Assembly: GCA_002422545.1 (NCBI GenBank)
Contig: DIWF01000008.1
Location: forward strand, 1-64,000
Length of the DNA stretch: 64,000 bases
Direction: 5' to 3'
DNA from: Firmicutes bacterium UBA6113
Lineage (GTDB): Bacteria; Bacillota; Clostridia; Tissierellales; Sedimentibacteraceae
Shown here: positions 1 to 8,308 of the stretch, in pieces
Numbering within the stretch: position 1 is the first letter of the stretch
Layout: every line of letters starts with the position of its first letter
The notes under the pieces: model-generated
Database searches by the model: none
What the model was told of the DNA's origin: nothing
What the model saw: the letters and a program-made list of their open reading frames with translations, nothing else
Translations under genes and position numbers: made by a program

Positions 1-31
1 TTATCATTTTACACTTCCTTATATAATTTTT

Positions 32-56
32 AACTGCCATGCATTGCATGGCAGTT
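32..56. terminator. Hairpin downstream of the NhaC gene
   Basis: A near-perfect palindrome with arms AACTGCCATGCA and TGCATGGCAGTT lies just past the stop codon of the antiporter gene. In the direction of that gene (minus) the stem is followed by AAAAATTATA rather than a run of T; on the plus strand a CTTTTT tract follows after a few bases. It may be a weak terminator or a 3' RNA-stabilising stem. The base pairing is clear, the termination function is not. Confidence 0.35.
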
Positions 57-65
57 ATTATCTTT

Positions 66-1502
66 TTAAGCTTCTTTCTTTTGTTTTGATGCTTTGCCCA
101 AATTGTCATTTTGTCCAATGCCAACCAGTATAGAAATAAACATTACTGCAAGCATTGCGTATGAATAAAATACGTATGGCATAACTTGTGTTGCCACCAG
201 TGGAGCGCTGCTGTCAGCTGCAAAACCCAATGTGTAAATCATAGCTGGTGTCCAAGGCAGTGCATAACACAATGTGTTTGACTGTGCATCCAAAAGATTT
301 GCAACTCTGTATGGGCTTATTCCATGCTTGTCTCCCAAAGGTTTTGCAAATGATGCTCCAACTGCAAGAATTGCTGGTGCGTTCAATCCCATAAGAGCTG
401 AAAGGATTATTACCATTCCTGAAATTGTAAGCTCTGCACCTATTCTTGTGTTTGCAACCTTTCCCAGGGCTTTTAAGAGCTTTATGTCCCCCTGTCCTTG
501 TCTCATTATTGAAATTGAGCCAAAGAGAAGAAGTGCAAGTATACAAACCTGAATCATACTGTTCAATCCTGCGTAAATAACTCCGCCTACTGTACGGTCA
601 AGTCCTGCGCCTGAAACCGTCAACAGTGCAGGTCTTACTGCATCAACTACATCTATTTGAACTATGTCAAACAATCCCGCAGCAACGCCTGTTGCAGCAG
701 CAAAGACTGAACCGATTGTTGTTGCAATTATTATATCTCCTGTTTTTACAGCAATGTATATTGTTGCCACAACGGGAATTAACATAAGCAATGTTTTAGG
801 ATCATAGCTGTAAGCTTCAGCTGCAGCGCCAGCAGTGCCATTGCCTGAACCAAAGATAAAAATACAGATGATTGTTATTAATCCTGCAACCATGGCATAT
901 TTAAGTCTTGATCTAACAACTCCCGGAACGTCAACACCTTGTGAAGTTGCAGAACAAATTGTTGTGTCTGAAACAGGAGCCATGTTGTCACCAAATGCTC
1001 CACCTGAAATTATAACTCCTGCCATCATTGCAGGATTTGCACCAAGAGCAACACCGGCAGGATAAAGAACACCCATTCCTGCTGCTATTGTACCAAAGCC
1101 TGTACCTGATGCAGTTGCAAAAACAGCTGATGCTATAAAAGAAACAACTATGAACATTGTGCTGCTTACTCCCATTCCTGCTGCAACGCCAGCAATACCT
1201 GAAGCAAGGCCTGAAGTTCTCAATATTCTTGAGAATACACCTGCAAACAGCCAACACACTACAGGGATTATTGCTTCCTTGCTTGCCATACCATCAATTA
1301 CAGCATTCGCAAAATCGCTCTTGTTCTTTGCGAAGAAAAAACCGACGATAATTGCCATAAATGCAGGCACCCACAAAGCACCGTCTGAAATTGATCCAAA
1401 ATGAAAAGTTGTTGTGATTATTAATGCCAAAAATACCATGAATGGAATAAATGACATCCATTCACCACCGTAAAACTCAAGTTTTTTACCTTGTGATTCC
1501 AT
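66..1502 (-). CDS. NhaC-family Na+/H+ antiporter (or Na+-coupled organic/amino-acid antiporter)
   Basis: A 478-residue polytopic membrane protein with about 11-12 hydrophobic segments and the glycine/serine-rich re-entrant stretches typical of the NhaC family, for example GGAFGDNMAPVSDTT near residue 168. Family members exchange Na+ for H+ or for malate/lactate, and some related transporters carry amino acids, so the substrate is open. The start follows a strong GGAGG site at 1510-1514. It is preceded by a sigma-54 promoter (1543-1559), and the neighbouring genes encode an NtrC-type activator and a sensor with a family 3 solute-binding domain. This suggests substrate-induced expression rather than housekeeping pH control. 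Family call is firm, substrate is inferred. Confidence 0.85.
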   Translation of the reverse strand: MESQGKKLEFYGGEWMSFIPFMVFLALIITTTFHFGSISDGALWVPAFMAIIVGFFFAKNKSDFANAVIDGMASKEAIIPVVCWLFAGVFSRILRTSGLASGIAGVAAGMGVSSTMFIVVSFIASAVFATASGTGFGTIAAGMGVLYPAGVALGANPAMMAGVIISGGAFGDNMAPVSDTTICSATSQGVDVPGVVRSRLKYAMVAGLITIICIFIFGSGNGTAGAAAEAYSYDPKTLLMLIPVVATIYIAVKTGDIIIATTIGSVFAAATGVAAGLFDIVQIDVVDAVRPALLTVSGAGLDRTVGGVIYAGLNSMIQVCILALLLFGSISIMRQGQGDIKLLKALGKVANTRIGAELTISGMVIILSALMGLNAPAILAVGASFAKPLGDKHGISPYRVANLLDAQSNTLCYALPWTPAMIYTLGFAADSSAPLVATQVMPYVFYSYAMLAVMFISILVGIGQNDNLGKASKQKKEA

Positions 1503-1542
1503 TTTATTACCTCCGAAAATATATTTAGTTCAGTTATATATC

Positions 1543-1559
1543 TGCAATATGTGTGCCAA
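1543..1559 (-). promoter_or_regulatory. Sigma-54 (-24/-12) promoter of the NhaC gene
   Basis: Read on the minus strand the site is TTGGCACACATATTGCA. It matches the sigma-54 consensus (TTGGCAC-N5-TTGCA) at every defined base, with exactly 10 bp between the invariant GG and GC. The predicted transcription start is near 1532, giving a leader of about 30 nt before the ATG at 1502. The adjacent response regulator carries the GAFTGA loop that contacts sigma-54, so it is the obvious activator. Confidence 0.88.
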
Positions 1560-1611
1560 CATTTTCAATCAAACAAAACGAGCAATATAGCCAACAGGCA
1601 AAAAAAATACC

Positions 1612-1643
1612 CGGAAATTTTTTTCAACGGGAAATTTTTTTCC
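1612..1643. promoter_or_regulatory. Tandem GGAAATTTTTTTC repeats, candidate enhancer sites
   Basis: GGAAATTTTTTTC occurs exactly at 1613-1625 and again at 1630-1642, 17 bp apart. Each copy is itself an imperfect dyad with GGAAA and TTTC(C) ends. They lie about 55-85 bp upstream of the -24 element of the NhaC promoter, where sigma-54 activators bind. Binding by the neighbouring regulator is inferred. Confidence 0.5.
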
Positions 1644-1660
1644 TAGCACTTTTTTTCCTA

Positions 1661-3025
1661 TTATTTCATGTATTCCTTAAGGTCCAGTTCAATTATTTTG
1701 TTAAAAAGCTGTCTTCTGCTTATTTCCATAACATTTGCTGCATGTGTTATGTTGTTTTGGCATTCTTTCAAAATTTGAATGATGTACCGCTTTTCAAAAT
1801 TTTGTTTTGCTTCCTTGTAAGTTGTAATATTTTCTTTTTTACTTTCACTGATGCTGATCTTCTCGTTTTTGAACATTTCAGCCTTTAGAATCCCTCCACT
1901 TGACAAAACCACAAGCCTTTCAATAATGTTCTTAAGCTCCCTTATGTTTCCGGGATATTTGTAGTCTAGAAGGTATTGTTTTGAATCTTCGTCTATGGTC
2001 TTTATTCCCTTTCCCATTTCCATATTGAACCTGTTGATGAAAAAATAGATCAGGTCTTCAATGTCTTCCCTCCGTTCTCTTAGGGGAGGTACCTTTATTT
2101 CTATGGTATTTATCCTGTAGAACAAGTCTTCTCTGAACCTGCCTAAAAGAACAGATTTGTCCAGGTCCTTGTTTGTTGCGGAAACGAGCCTGAAATCAAC
2201 ATCAATTAATTTATTTGAGCCTATTCTTTCAATTCTCTTTGTTTCAAGCACCCTTAACAGCTTCACCTGGGTACTTTCTTCCATGTCTCCTATTTCATCA
2301 AGAAAAATTGTTCCGCCGTTTGCTTCCTCAAGATGCCCTATTCGTCTAGCAGCAGCACCTGTGAATGCTCCCTTTTCATGTCCGAACAACTCAGATTCAA
2401 TTAATCCTGCAGAAAAATACTGACAGTTTATTGGGATGAACGGCATTTGAGAACGTCCGCTTTTTTCATGAATCAATTGGGCAATTATTTCCTTTCCTAC
2501 TCCTGATTCTCCTGTAATTAGAACATTTGAGTTGCTTGCAGCCACAAGATCAACCATTTCAAAAATCTTCTGCATTTTTTTGTTCTTACTGGTGCAAAGG
2601 TGCTTGCCCTTTTCGCTGTTTTTGTTAATTTTATTGATGTTTTGCAGAGAAAATATTTTATAAACCTTTTCTATTTCAAGTATTAGTTCTTCCGGGTTAT
2701 GACTTTTGATAAAATAACCGAAAGCTCCCATTTTCATTGTCTGTACTGCAGTCTCTATGCTGCCGAAGCCGGTTACCATTATAACTTCAACATTTTTGTC
2801 ATATATTTCCTTTACTTCCCTTAAAAAGCTCACTCCGTCTTTTCCAGGCATCATGATGTCGCTGATAATAAGAGGGTAAAACTCCTTATCCATCATATGA
2901 AATGCTTCTTCAGCAGAACAAGCAGCTTCTATGTTATATCCTTTCCTTTTGAGAAGCATCTTGTATGTTTCTCTGTAATCAGCATCGTCATCAACAATCA
3001 AAATTTTAAATAATCCTGTCATCAT
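1661..3025 (-). CDS. Sigma-54-dependent response regulator, NtrC family
   Basis: 454 residues in the order receiver, AAA+ and Fis-type helix-turn-helix. The receiver (about residues 6-122) has the acidic pair in VDDD, phospho-acceptor Asp56 in SDIMMP, and a conserved Thr and Lys near 85 and 107. The AAA+ domain has Walker A GESGVGKE (172-179), the sigma-54-contacting GAFTGA loop (219-224) and Walker B TIFLDEIGD (about 239). The C-terminus from about 410 resembles HTH_8. Phosphorylation by the adjacent kinase should drive ATP-dependent opening of sigma-54 promoters. The start overlaps the kinase 3' end by 20 bases, implying translational coupling. The most likely target is the sigma-54 promoter at 1543. 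Confidence 0.93.
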   Translation of the reverse strand: MMTGLFKILIVDDDADYRETYKMLLKRKGYNIEAACSAEEAFHMMDKEFYPLIISDIMMPGKDGVSFLREVKEIYDKNVEVIMVTGFGSIETAVQTMKMGAFGYFIKSHNPEELILEIEKVYKIFSLQNINKINKNSEKGKHLCTSKNKKMQKIFEMVDLVAASNSNVLITGESGVGKEIIAQLIHEKSGRSQMPFIPINCQYFSAGLIESELFGHEKGAFTGAAARRIGHLEEANGGTIFLDEIGDMEESTQVKLLRVLETKRIERIGSNKLIDVDFRLVSATNKDLDKSVLLGRFREDLFYRINTIEIKVPPLRERREDIEDLIYFFINRFNMEMGKGIKTIDEDSKQYLLDYKYPGNIRELKNIIERLVVLSSGGILKAEMFKNEKISISESKKENITTYKEAKQNFEKRYIIQILKECQNNITHAANVMEISRRQLFNKIIELDLKEYMK

Positions 3026-4991
3026 TGTTCCTTTCTGTTGGTATTGTTATGGTAAACCTAGTTCCTTCTCCAAGCTTGCTAGATACGTCAATTTTGCCGC
3101 CCATTTTCTCCACTTCCGAATAAACAATGAACAACCCAAGACCGGTTCCCTTTCCAAGTTCCTTCGTGGTGAAAAAAGGATTAAAAATGTTGTGTATGTT
3201 CTCTTCATCAATTCCGCATCCTGTATCCTCGCACACAATGATAATGTTGCCTTCTTCAACATTGGCGCTTAAATAAAGTTCTCCTCCATGCTCCATAGCG
3301 TCAACAGCGTTTGACATAAGGTTAAGTACAATGTGTTCCATGCTTTCTGTACTCAAATTCAGCTTTTCTTCAATGCTGCAATCTAAAAAAACACTGATAT
3401 TTTCTTTTTTTATGATGTCATTGTGCATCTCTATTATTTTTTGAATTATTTCCTTCAGGTTTACGAAATCTTTTTTGTTTCCTGTAAGCCTTGAAAAACT
3501 TAGTATGTTGTCTATGATGGAACTTGCCCTGTTCACGCTTGAATCTATGAAATCCAGGGACTTGTTTGATGTTTCGTCCTGATTTTCGCTTAATCGCAGC
3601 AAGTAGCTCTGTGTTCTGATAATCCCCAGGGGATTTCTAATCTCATGAGCCATGCCAGCTGCCAACTGCCCAACTGCAATCATTTTATTTGTCTGAAGCA
3701 TTTGGTTTCTGTTTATTTTATCAATTGTGATATTTTTGATTGAAATAAGAACCGTGTCTTCTGCTCCTTTCAAAAGCTGACATGTAATTTCATAAACATC
3801 CTTGCCTGCCATTGCTTCATTCTTGATTGTTTTCTGCATTTTGAGAGTTTCATCAGTCATGCAGGCGGTACAGCCATTGCAGAATGTTTTCAAATATTTT
3901 TCACAGTTTTCTCCGGCGATTTTTTCTCTTGTTATGCCTGTAAAATCTTCAAAGCTTTTGTTGCAGTTTATAATATTTTTGTTTTTGTCAACAACAATCA
4001 TGTATTCAGTCATGCCGTCAAATATGATCCTAAGCTCATTTCGGCTGCTTTCAAGCTCAATGGTTCTTCGTCTCACTTGTTTTTTAAGGGAGTAGTTGTT
4101 TAAAATTATTATTGTGAAGACAATTAAGGCAATTATAACTGTAATAATTATATTTTCAATCATTTCATCATCAGTCTTCTTTGTGATGAGAGGAGTTGAA
4201 ATTCCAAACCACTTTTGCTGAATTTTTTCAAGCTGTCCTTTTTTGTTCATCTGCAAAATAGCCTTGTTGAGGATGGATACAAGCTCAGGCTTATTTTTGG
4301 ATACAGCAAGAACGACCTCTTCTTCATAGAGAACTTGATTGATGTAATCAGGGTTTGTATTTTCACCCCTCTCTACAAGAAGATATGTGATTATTGGCTC
4401 GTCTCCAATTACAGCATCAACTTTACCGGATAAAAACAATTCAAGACCTTCCTCAACATTTTGTGTGTATATCAGACTTGCAGCGGGATAATTTTCAACT
4501 AAATATGCATTGGCATAATCGCCCTTTTCCGTTGCAATTATCATGCTGTTAATTTGTTCTAATTCAAAGTTTTTATTGTTTTTTGTGAGAAGTACTGTCC
4601 TTAAATTGTAAATGGGGTCTGTGAACAAATAATATCTGCTTCTTTCCTCGTTGATAAACATATCACATATATGTGTGTCTCCGTTTTCCAATGACTTCAA
4701 TGCATTATTCCACTCCATGGGAACAGTCTGAATGTCAACTCCCAGTTCAAGGGACAGCTGATTGATGTAGTCTACAACAACACCTTTGTACTGATTGTCA
4801 ATTTCGTCTACAAAACGAAGGGGCGGTGCGTTGTCGTTAGCTGCATATATAATTGAGTCCTGCTCCTTCAGCCACTGAATTTCAGAACTTGTGAGGTTTT
4901 TCCTCACGTCTCTTTCATAAGCAAATATTATAATTCCTACTACTAAAATCATTACTGCTGCTATGCTTAAAACTTCTTTTTTTCTGTGCAT
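3006..4991 (-). CDS. Membrane sensor histidine kinase with SBP_bac_3 and PAS domains
   Basis: 661 residues. An N-terminal membrane segment (about 9-25) is followed by an extracytoplasmic family 3 solute-binding-like domain (about 40-262), a second membrane segment (about 278-298), a PAS domain (about 318-430), HisKA with His449 in GMAHEIRNP, and an HATPase domain with a DTGCGID box and GKGTGLGL. The PAS domain carries four cysteines, C363, C371, C374 and C377, a spacing suited to a metal or redox site. Family 3 domains usually bind polar amino acids, so the ligand is probably an amino acid or similar small solute. The start lies 13 nt after the Sir2 stop and has a poor SD site. It pairs with the regulator at 1661. 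Confidence 0.92.
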   Translation of the reverse strand: MHRKKEVLSIAAVMILVVGIIIFAYERDVRKNLTSSEIQWLKEQDSIIYAANDNAPPLRFVDEIDNQYKGVVVDYINQLSLELGVDIQTVPMEWNNALKSLENGDTHICDMFINEERSRYYLFTDPIYNLRTVLLTKNNKNFELEQINSMIIATEKGDYANAYLVENYPAASLIYTQNVEEGLELFLSGKVDAVIGDEPIITYLLVERGENTNPDYINQVLYEEEVVLAVSKNKPELVSILNKAILQMNKKGQLEKIQQKWFGISTPLITKKTDDEMIENIIITVIIALIVFTIIILNNYSLKKQVRRRTIELESSRNELRIIFDGMTEYMIVVDKNKNIINCNKSFEDFTGITREKIAGENCEKYLKTFCNGCTACMTDETLKMQKTIKNEAMAGKDVYEITCQLLKGAEDTVLISIKNITIDKINRNQMLQTNKMIAVGQLAAGMAHEIRNPLGIIRTQSYLLRLSENQDETSNKSLDFIDSSVNRASSIIDNILSFSRLTGNKKDFVNLKEIIQKIIEMHNDIIKKENISVFLDCSIEEKLNLSTESMEHIVLNLMSNAVDAMEHGGELYLSANVEEGNIIIVCEDTGCGIDEENIHNIFNPFFTTKELGKGTGLGLFIVYSEVEKMGGKIDVSSKLGEGTRFTITIPTERNNDDRII

Positions 4992-5004
4992 TTAATCATT
5001 TTTT

Positions 5005-5706
5005 TTATTCAAAAACCTTTCCGATATTATCACTGATAACCAAATCAGCCCTTTTGTCCAGCGAAGTTGAAGACTTGTTTATAAGCACAAGTTTTTTCCC
5101 CTTGAAATAATTGATAAGCCCTGCTGCAGGGTACACAACAAGTGATGTTCCCCCAACTATGAGCACATCTGCTTTTTCTATGTATTCCACAGATTTTTCC
5201 AAAATTTCACCATCAAGGCTTTCCTCATACAAAACCACATCGGGTTTGATGGTCCCCCCGCACTGGCACTTTGGAACACCATCTGAATTTACAATGCTGT
5301 ACACGTCATGGAACTTCCCGCACTTCATGCAGTAATTGCGCCTAACTGAACCGTGAAGCTCAAGAACATTTTTGCTCCCGGCTTCCTGATGAAGCCCATC
5401 AATATTTTGTGTTATTACAGCCTTGAGCTTTCCTTCCTTTTCAAGTTCAGCAAGCTTTATGTGTGCTTGATTTGGCAAAGCGTCTAAAAATATCATTTTA
5501 TTTTTGTAAAAATCATAAAATTCAGATGTGTTTCTCACAAAAAAGCTGTGAGATATGATTGTTTCAGGCGAATATTTGTACATAGTGCTGTACAGTCCGT
5601 CAACGCTTCTAAAATCAGGTATGCCGCTTTCAGTGGATACGCCTGCTCCACCGAAAAATACTATGTTTTCGTTCTCGTCAATTATATTTTTTAATTCCTG
5701 ATTCAT
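5005..5706 (-). CDS. cobB: NAD-dependent protein deacylase, Sir2 family
   Basis: 233 residues from the ATG at 5706, which follows GGAGGA with good spacing; an upstream in-frame ATG overlaps that SD site. The NAD-binding motif GGAGVSTESGIPDFRS (about 19-34), TQNIDGLH (99-106), catalytic His118 in LHGS, and a zinc knuckle with C126/C129 and C147/C149 are all present. Sirtuins remove acetyl or longer acyl groups from lysine using NAD+. The start overlaps the stop of the [2Fe-2S] protein gene in an ATGA junction, and a GNAT gene lies one further upstream, so an acetyltransferase and a deacylase sit in one transcription unit. Confidence 0.92.
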   Translation of the reverse strand: MNQELKNIIDENENIVFFGGAGVSTESGIPDFRSVDGLYSTMYKYSPETIISHSFFVRNTSEFYDFYKNKMIFLDALPNQAHIKLAELEKEGKLKAVITQNIDGLHQEAGSKNVLELHGSVRRNYCMKCGKFHDVYSIVNSDGVPKCQCGGTIKPDVVLYEESLDGEILEKSVEYIEKADVLIVGGTSLVVYPAAGLINYFKGKKLVLINKSSTSLDKRADLVISDNIGKVFE

Positions 5707-5921
5707 AGATTTTCCTCCCATTCATCAATAAGCATGAGAATTTTTTCTCTGCATCTCCTTCCTTCGCAGGAACCTCCGCCTGCGCCAGTAATTTTATTCA
5801 CTTCATCAACAGTGAGGGCACCTTCACGGATTGCCTTCTTAATTGAAGCTCTTGAAATTCCCTTGCAGATGCATACTTTTGTCATCTTGTCCATTATATC
5901 AGATTTTTTGCTGTCGTCCAT
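5703..5921 (-). CDS. BFD-like [2Fe-2S]-binding small protein
   Basis: 72 residues. Cys17 and Cys19 (VCICKGIS) with Cys52 and Cys57 (GSCEGRRC) give the C-x-C ... C-x4-C pattern of the bacterioferritin-associated ferredoxin-like fold, joined by two short helices. Stand-alone BFD-like proteins are electron-transfer or regulatory modules. Here it is wedged between a GNAT and a Sir2 gene, one base after the GNAT stop. A ferritin gene exists at 9845 but on the other strand and 4 kb away, so a ferritin link is speculative. Confidence 0.8.
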   Translation of the reverse strand: MDDSKKSDIMDKMTKVCICKGISRASIKKAIREGALTVDEVNKITGAGGGSCEGRRCREKILMLIDEWEENL

Positions 5922-5922
5922 T

Positions 5923-6822
5923 TTATTCTCCTGACTTATTATTTATAACATAATAATCCATGGTGTACCGTTCTTCAAAACCACAGGACTTGTAAAGATT
6001 AAGTGCATTTTTATTATTTGTGAGAACCTGCAGAAAAATACTTCCAGCCTTGTGTTTTAAAAGTTCTTCAATTGCCATGGAAAGTATTTTACGTCCGAAT
6101 CCAAGGCCCCTGTATTCCGGCATAACTCCCAGGCCGTAAATTCCTCCGAGCTTATTGTTCAATTCAATTCTAACCTTTCCAACTGCTCCACCTTCATTTT
6201 CTGCCATATATGTAATGTTTTTATATCCACCTTCTGTTTCAATGTTTTCTTCCTCAGAAAACTCCATGTTGAAATATATTGAATTTTGCCTTGCTATTTC
6301 TGAAGCATCATCTCTTGTAACTTTTCTCAGCTTAAGTCTTTCTGATTTTAATTTTTGAAAATTATCAATATTTAAAATCATGTCATATTCAGAATGGGCA
6401 TATCCGTCACACACGCTTTTTATGAATTCAATTCCCGGAGTTGAATCATGGTCGCTTAAAAGAAGCATGGAACTTGATTTTCTTTTTTGCCACTCATCAC
6501 GTACAAGTGAAAAAAGTCTTTTGAATACTCCCATCCTTCTATATCCGGGATGAACCATCCCGTTCACTTCAATTTCATCACCGCCGAAATCACAAATTCC
6601 CATGTATCCGATCAATTCATCTCCATTATAATACATAAATTCATTTATGTTAACCAAATCCACTTCTTTTGGTTTTGAGTTGCTCAATTTGTAATCAAGC
6701 TCAAGTTTTAAGGATGTATTGTCATATTCACTGCATATGTTCTCCAAATTTTTTATATTCTCATAATCACTTCGGTTTATGACATTTTTAAGTTTTATGC
6801 TTGGATTTAATATTTTCATCAT
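5923..6822 (-). CDS. GNAT acetyltransferase with two tandem domains
   Basis: About 299 residues. The C-terminal half has a clear acetyl-CoA motif, PEYRGLGFGRKIL (near residue 238), followed by NKNALNLYKSCGFEE. The N-terminal half has a degenerate counterpart, HPGYRRMGVFKRLF (near 92), so this is a tandem GNAT of the MshD-like architecture with the second domain probably catalytic. The exact start is ambiguous among TTG 6825, ATG 6822 and ATG 6819, all behind GGGGG. The start overlaps the stop codon of a gene remnant (6822-6917), as in a coupled operon. The acceptor is unknown; the downstream sirtuin suggests protein lysine or a metabolite. Confidence 0.82.
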   Translation of the reverse strand: MMKILNPSIKLKNVINRSDYENIKNLENICSEYDNTSLKLELDYKLSNSKPKEVDLVNINEFMYYNGDELIGYMGICDFGGDEIEVNGMVHPGYRRMGVFKRLFSLVRDEWQKRKSSSMLLLSDHDSTPGIEFIKSVCDGYAHSEYDMILNIDNFQKLKSERLKLRKVTRDDASEIARQNSIYFNMEFSEEENIETEGGYKNITYMAENEGGAVGKVRIELNNKLGGIYGLGVMPEYRGLGFGRKILSMAIEELLKHKAGSIFLQVLTNNKNALNLYKSCGFEERYTMDYYVINNKSGE

Positions 6823-6917
6823 CAATCATTTTCCCCCATATGATATTTCAATTCTCCTTTATTGTACTCGATTTTCTTGAAGTTCTCAATATCATTTCTC
6901 AAATTGCCACTATCTAT
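6822..6917 (-). pseudogene. 3' remnant of an unknown gene next to a family A repeat
   Basis: About 31 codons remain open in one frame and end in a TGA that overlaps the acetyltransferase start (TGATG). The residual peptide is charged and gene-like (it ends KGELKYHMGEND). Upstream, the frame continues only through the family A repeat, giving the repeat-derived peptide PKGDIGPHSGVAEQLF, which also appears in the lon copy. The simplest reading is an operon gene whose body was lost when or after the repeat arrived. I cannot identify the gene. Confidence 0.4.
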
Positions 6918-7040
6918 AATAAAAAGTTGCTCCGCAACTCCGCTATGGGGACCTATGTCCCCCTTCGGCGTTAAAACGCATACGCGTTTTAACTGAGCAA
7001 TCCTCGTTTTTATATGATAGGAAAGCTTTCCTATCATATA
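6918..7040. repeat. Family A multi-hairpin repeat, copy A1 (short form)
   Basis: In order on the plus strand: hairpin AGTTGCTCCGCAACT, hairpin GGGGACCTATGTCCCC, the linker CTTCGGCG, hairpin TTAAAACGC/GCGTTTTAA, the conserved GCAATCCTCGTTTTTATA, and a perfect 15-bp palindrome made of TATATGATAGGAAAG and its complement at 7011-7040. It lacks the roughly 45-nt extra module present in A2 and A3. It lies between the polysaccharide deacetylase terminator and the gene remnant at 6822. Confidence 0.85.
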
Positions 7041-7066
7041 AAAAAAGGAAGGCAAGCCTCCCTTTA
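7041..7066 (-). terminator. Intrinsic terminator of the polysaccharide deacetylase gene
   Basis: On the minus strand AAAGGGAGGC pairs with GCCTTCCTTT (one G-T pair) and is followed by TTTTTTT. The hairpin begins within the stop codon region of the upstream gene and ends where repeat A1 begins. Confidence 0.75.
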
Positions 7067-8167
7067 ATATATGTTTATAATTTTTTCACCTGTCATTTCC
7101 TTGTTCAGATATTCTTCATGTCGTTTTGGTATTGTAACGACATTGCTATTTCCATCGCTTATAAATCTTTCTCTTGACCCTGCTTCAAATTGTTTGAAGT
7201 AATCATACATTCCGCAGTTGTCCACCTTAATTTCGCTTGCAGTGACCCTGTACAGGCTCTTGAAGTCGTTCATGGTGTCAAAAGGTGAATATGCAGGCCT
7301 CCAGCCCACGTCAAGAACTGCAATGTTTTTATATTCCTTGCCTTCGTAACTTCCTTCAAGCATGTAGTCTAAATACTCATCTTTTGGGTTGCTTCCGTGA
7401 GGGAGAGCCAATGTTTCAATTTTATAGTCAGGCACGTATGTGTTTATTATGTTGTTCACGCTTCCTATTTCAGCCTGAATATCATCACTTCCGAGCATTT
7501 CGAGCTTTTCGTGGCTGTATGTGTGATTTCCTATGTCATAACCATTATCAACAAGAAAGTTTATTTTTTCATTTACGTATTCTTTTTGTCCGAAAGGGTT
7601 GGTTCCAAGGAAGAAACTTGCCGTAACATCAAAATCGCTGTACTTGTTTTTAAACTCTTCAAGTATTCCCACAGCGCAGTCAGGGTCTATTACAAGCTGC
7701 CCATTTTCTTCAATGTAGTTAAAATTGTTCTGCCTTCCGTCATCAAAAGTCAGAATTATAGGTGTATATCCAGCCTTAGTTTTTATTTCACCTTTGGCAT
7801 AGTCATTAAGGCTTATCATTTGATACTTGTTTTCATACATGTATTCCAGATCTTTTCGGAAATTTTCCGGAGTTCTCTGCCAGTCTGATTCCGTATCCCC
7901 TATTCCATGATACATTAAAATCATCATTTCACCAAGTTCATTTGGATTTAAGGATAAATCAATCAATGATGTTGGATCTTCTGATTTCCCTTCTTGTATG
8001 TTATCATTTTCATCATTCTCACTGTTTTCATTGTCTGTTTCTGAATTGTCTTTAGGTGCCTCCTGTTCCTGGACGCTTCCTGATGATGGAATTTCCACTT
8101 GAATGTTGCTGCATGATATAAGCAAAGCTGCTGATAAAACTGTCAATAACAAATACGCTTTTTTCAT
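7064..8167 (-). CDS. Polysaccharide deacetylase lipoprotein (NodB domain)
   Basis: 367 residues. A lipoprotein signal peptide with Cys19 (LLISCS) is followed by an Asp/Glu/Asn/Ser-rich spacer (about 25-75) and a NodB domain with the metal-binding Asp-Asp in ILTFDDGRQ and the HTYSHE motif (H-x3-H). The enzyme should remove N-acetyl groups from a cell-surface glycan such as peptidoglycan outside the membrane; catalytic residues appear intact. The spacer probably reaches across the wall. Its substrate cannot be told from sequence. It has its own terminator, and the gene upstream diverges, so it is likely monocistronic. Confidence 0.87.
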   Translation of the reverse strand: MKKAYLLLTVLSAALLISCSNIQVEIPSSGSVQEQEAPKDNSETDNENSENDENDNIQEGKSEDPTSLIDLSLNPNELGEMMILMYHGIGDTESDWQRTPENFRKDLEYMYENKYQMISLNDYAKGEIKTKAGYTPIILTFDDGRQNNFNYIEENGQLVIDPDCAVGILEEFKNKYSDFDVTASFFLGTNPFGQKEYVNEKINFLVDNGYDIGNHTYSHEKLEMLGSDDIQAEIGSVNNIINTYVPDYKIETLALPHGSNPKDEYLDYMLEGSYEGKEYKNIAVLDVGWRPAYSPFDTMNDFKSLYRVTASEIKVDNCGMYDYFKQFEAGSRERFISDGNSNVVTIPKRHEEYLNKEMTGEKIINIY

Positions 8168-8248
8168 TTCGTACCCCTTTTTATTATATATATCAATTTT
8201 ATATCATAACAACAATAATGTCCACATGAAGAATTTTCATATTTTATA

Positions 8249-8276
8249 TTGTTATTAATTTATATTTTGGTATAAT
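8249..8276 (+). promoter_or_regulatory. SigA-type promoter of the DUF4364 gene
   Basis: TTGTTA (8249-8254), a 16-bp spacer and TATAAT (8271-8276). The SD site AGGAGGA at 8297 and a TTG start at 8309 follow at suitable distances. Confidence 0.55.
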
Positions 8277-8308
8277 AAATAAAAGATACATTATCCAGGA
8301 GGACTAAA

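Noticed and set aside
1553..1888. Plus-strand open frame of 111 codons across the regulator 3' end
   Set aside because: Antisense to a strongly coding gene and to its promoter region, with Phe/Leu-rich low-complexity content and no SD site.
6822..7055. A 77-residue gene upstream of the tandem GNAT
   Set aside because: Its first half is repeat A1 and the deacetylase terminator; only the last 31 codons look gene-like, so it is listed as a remnant.
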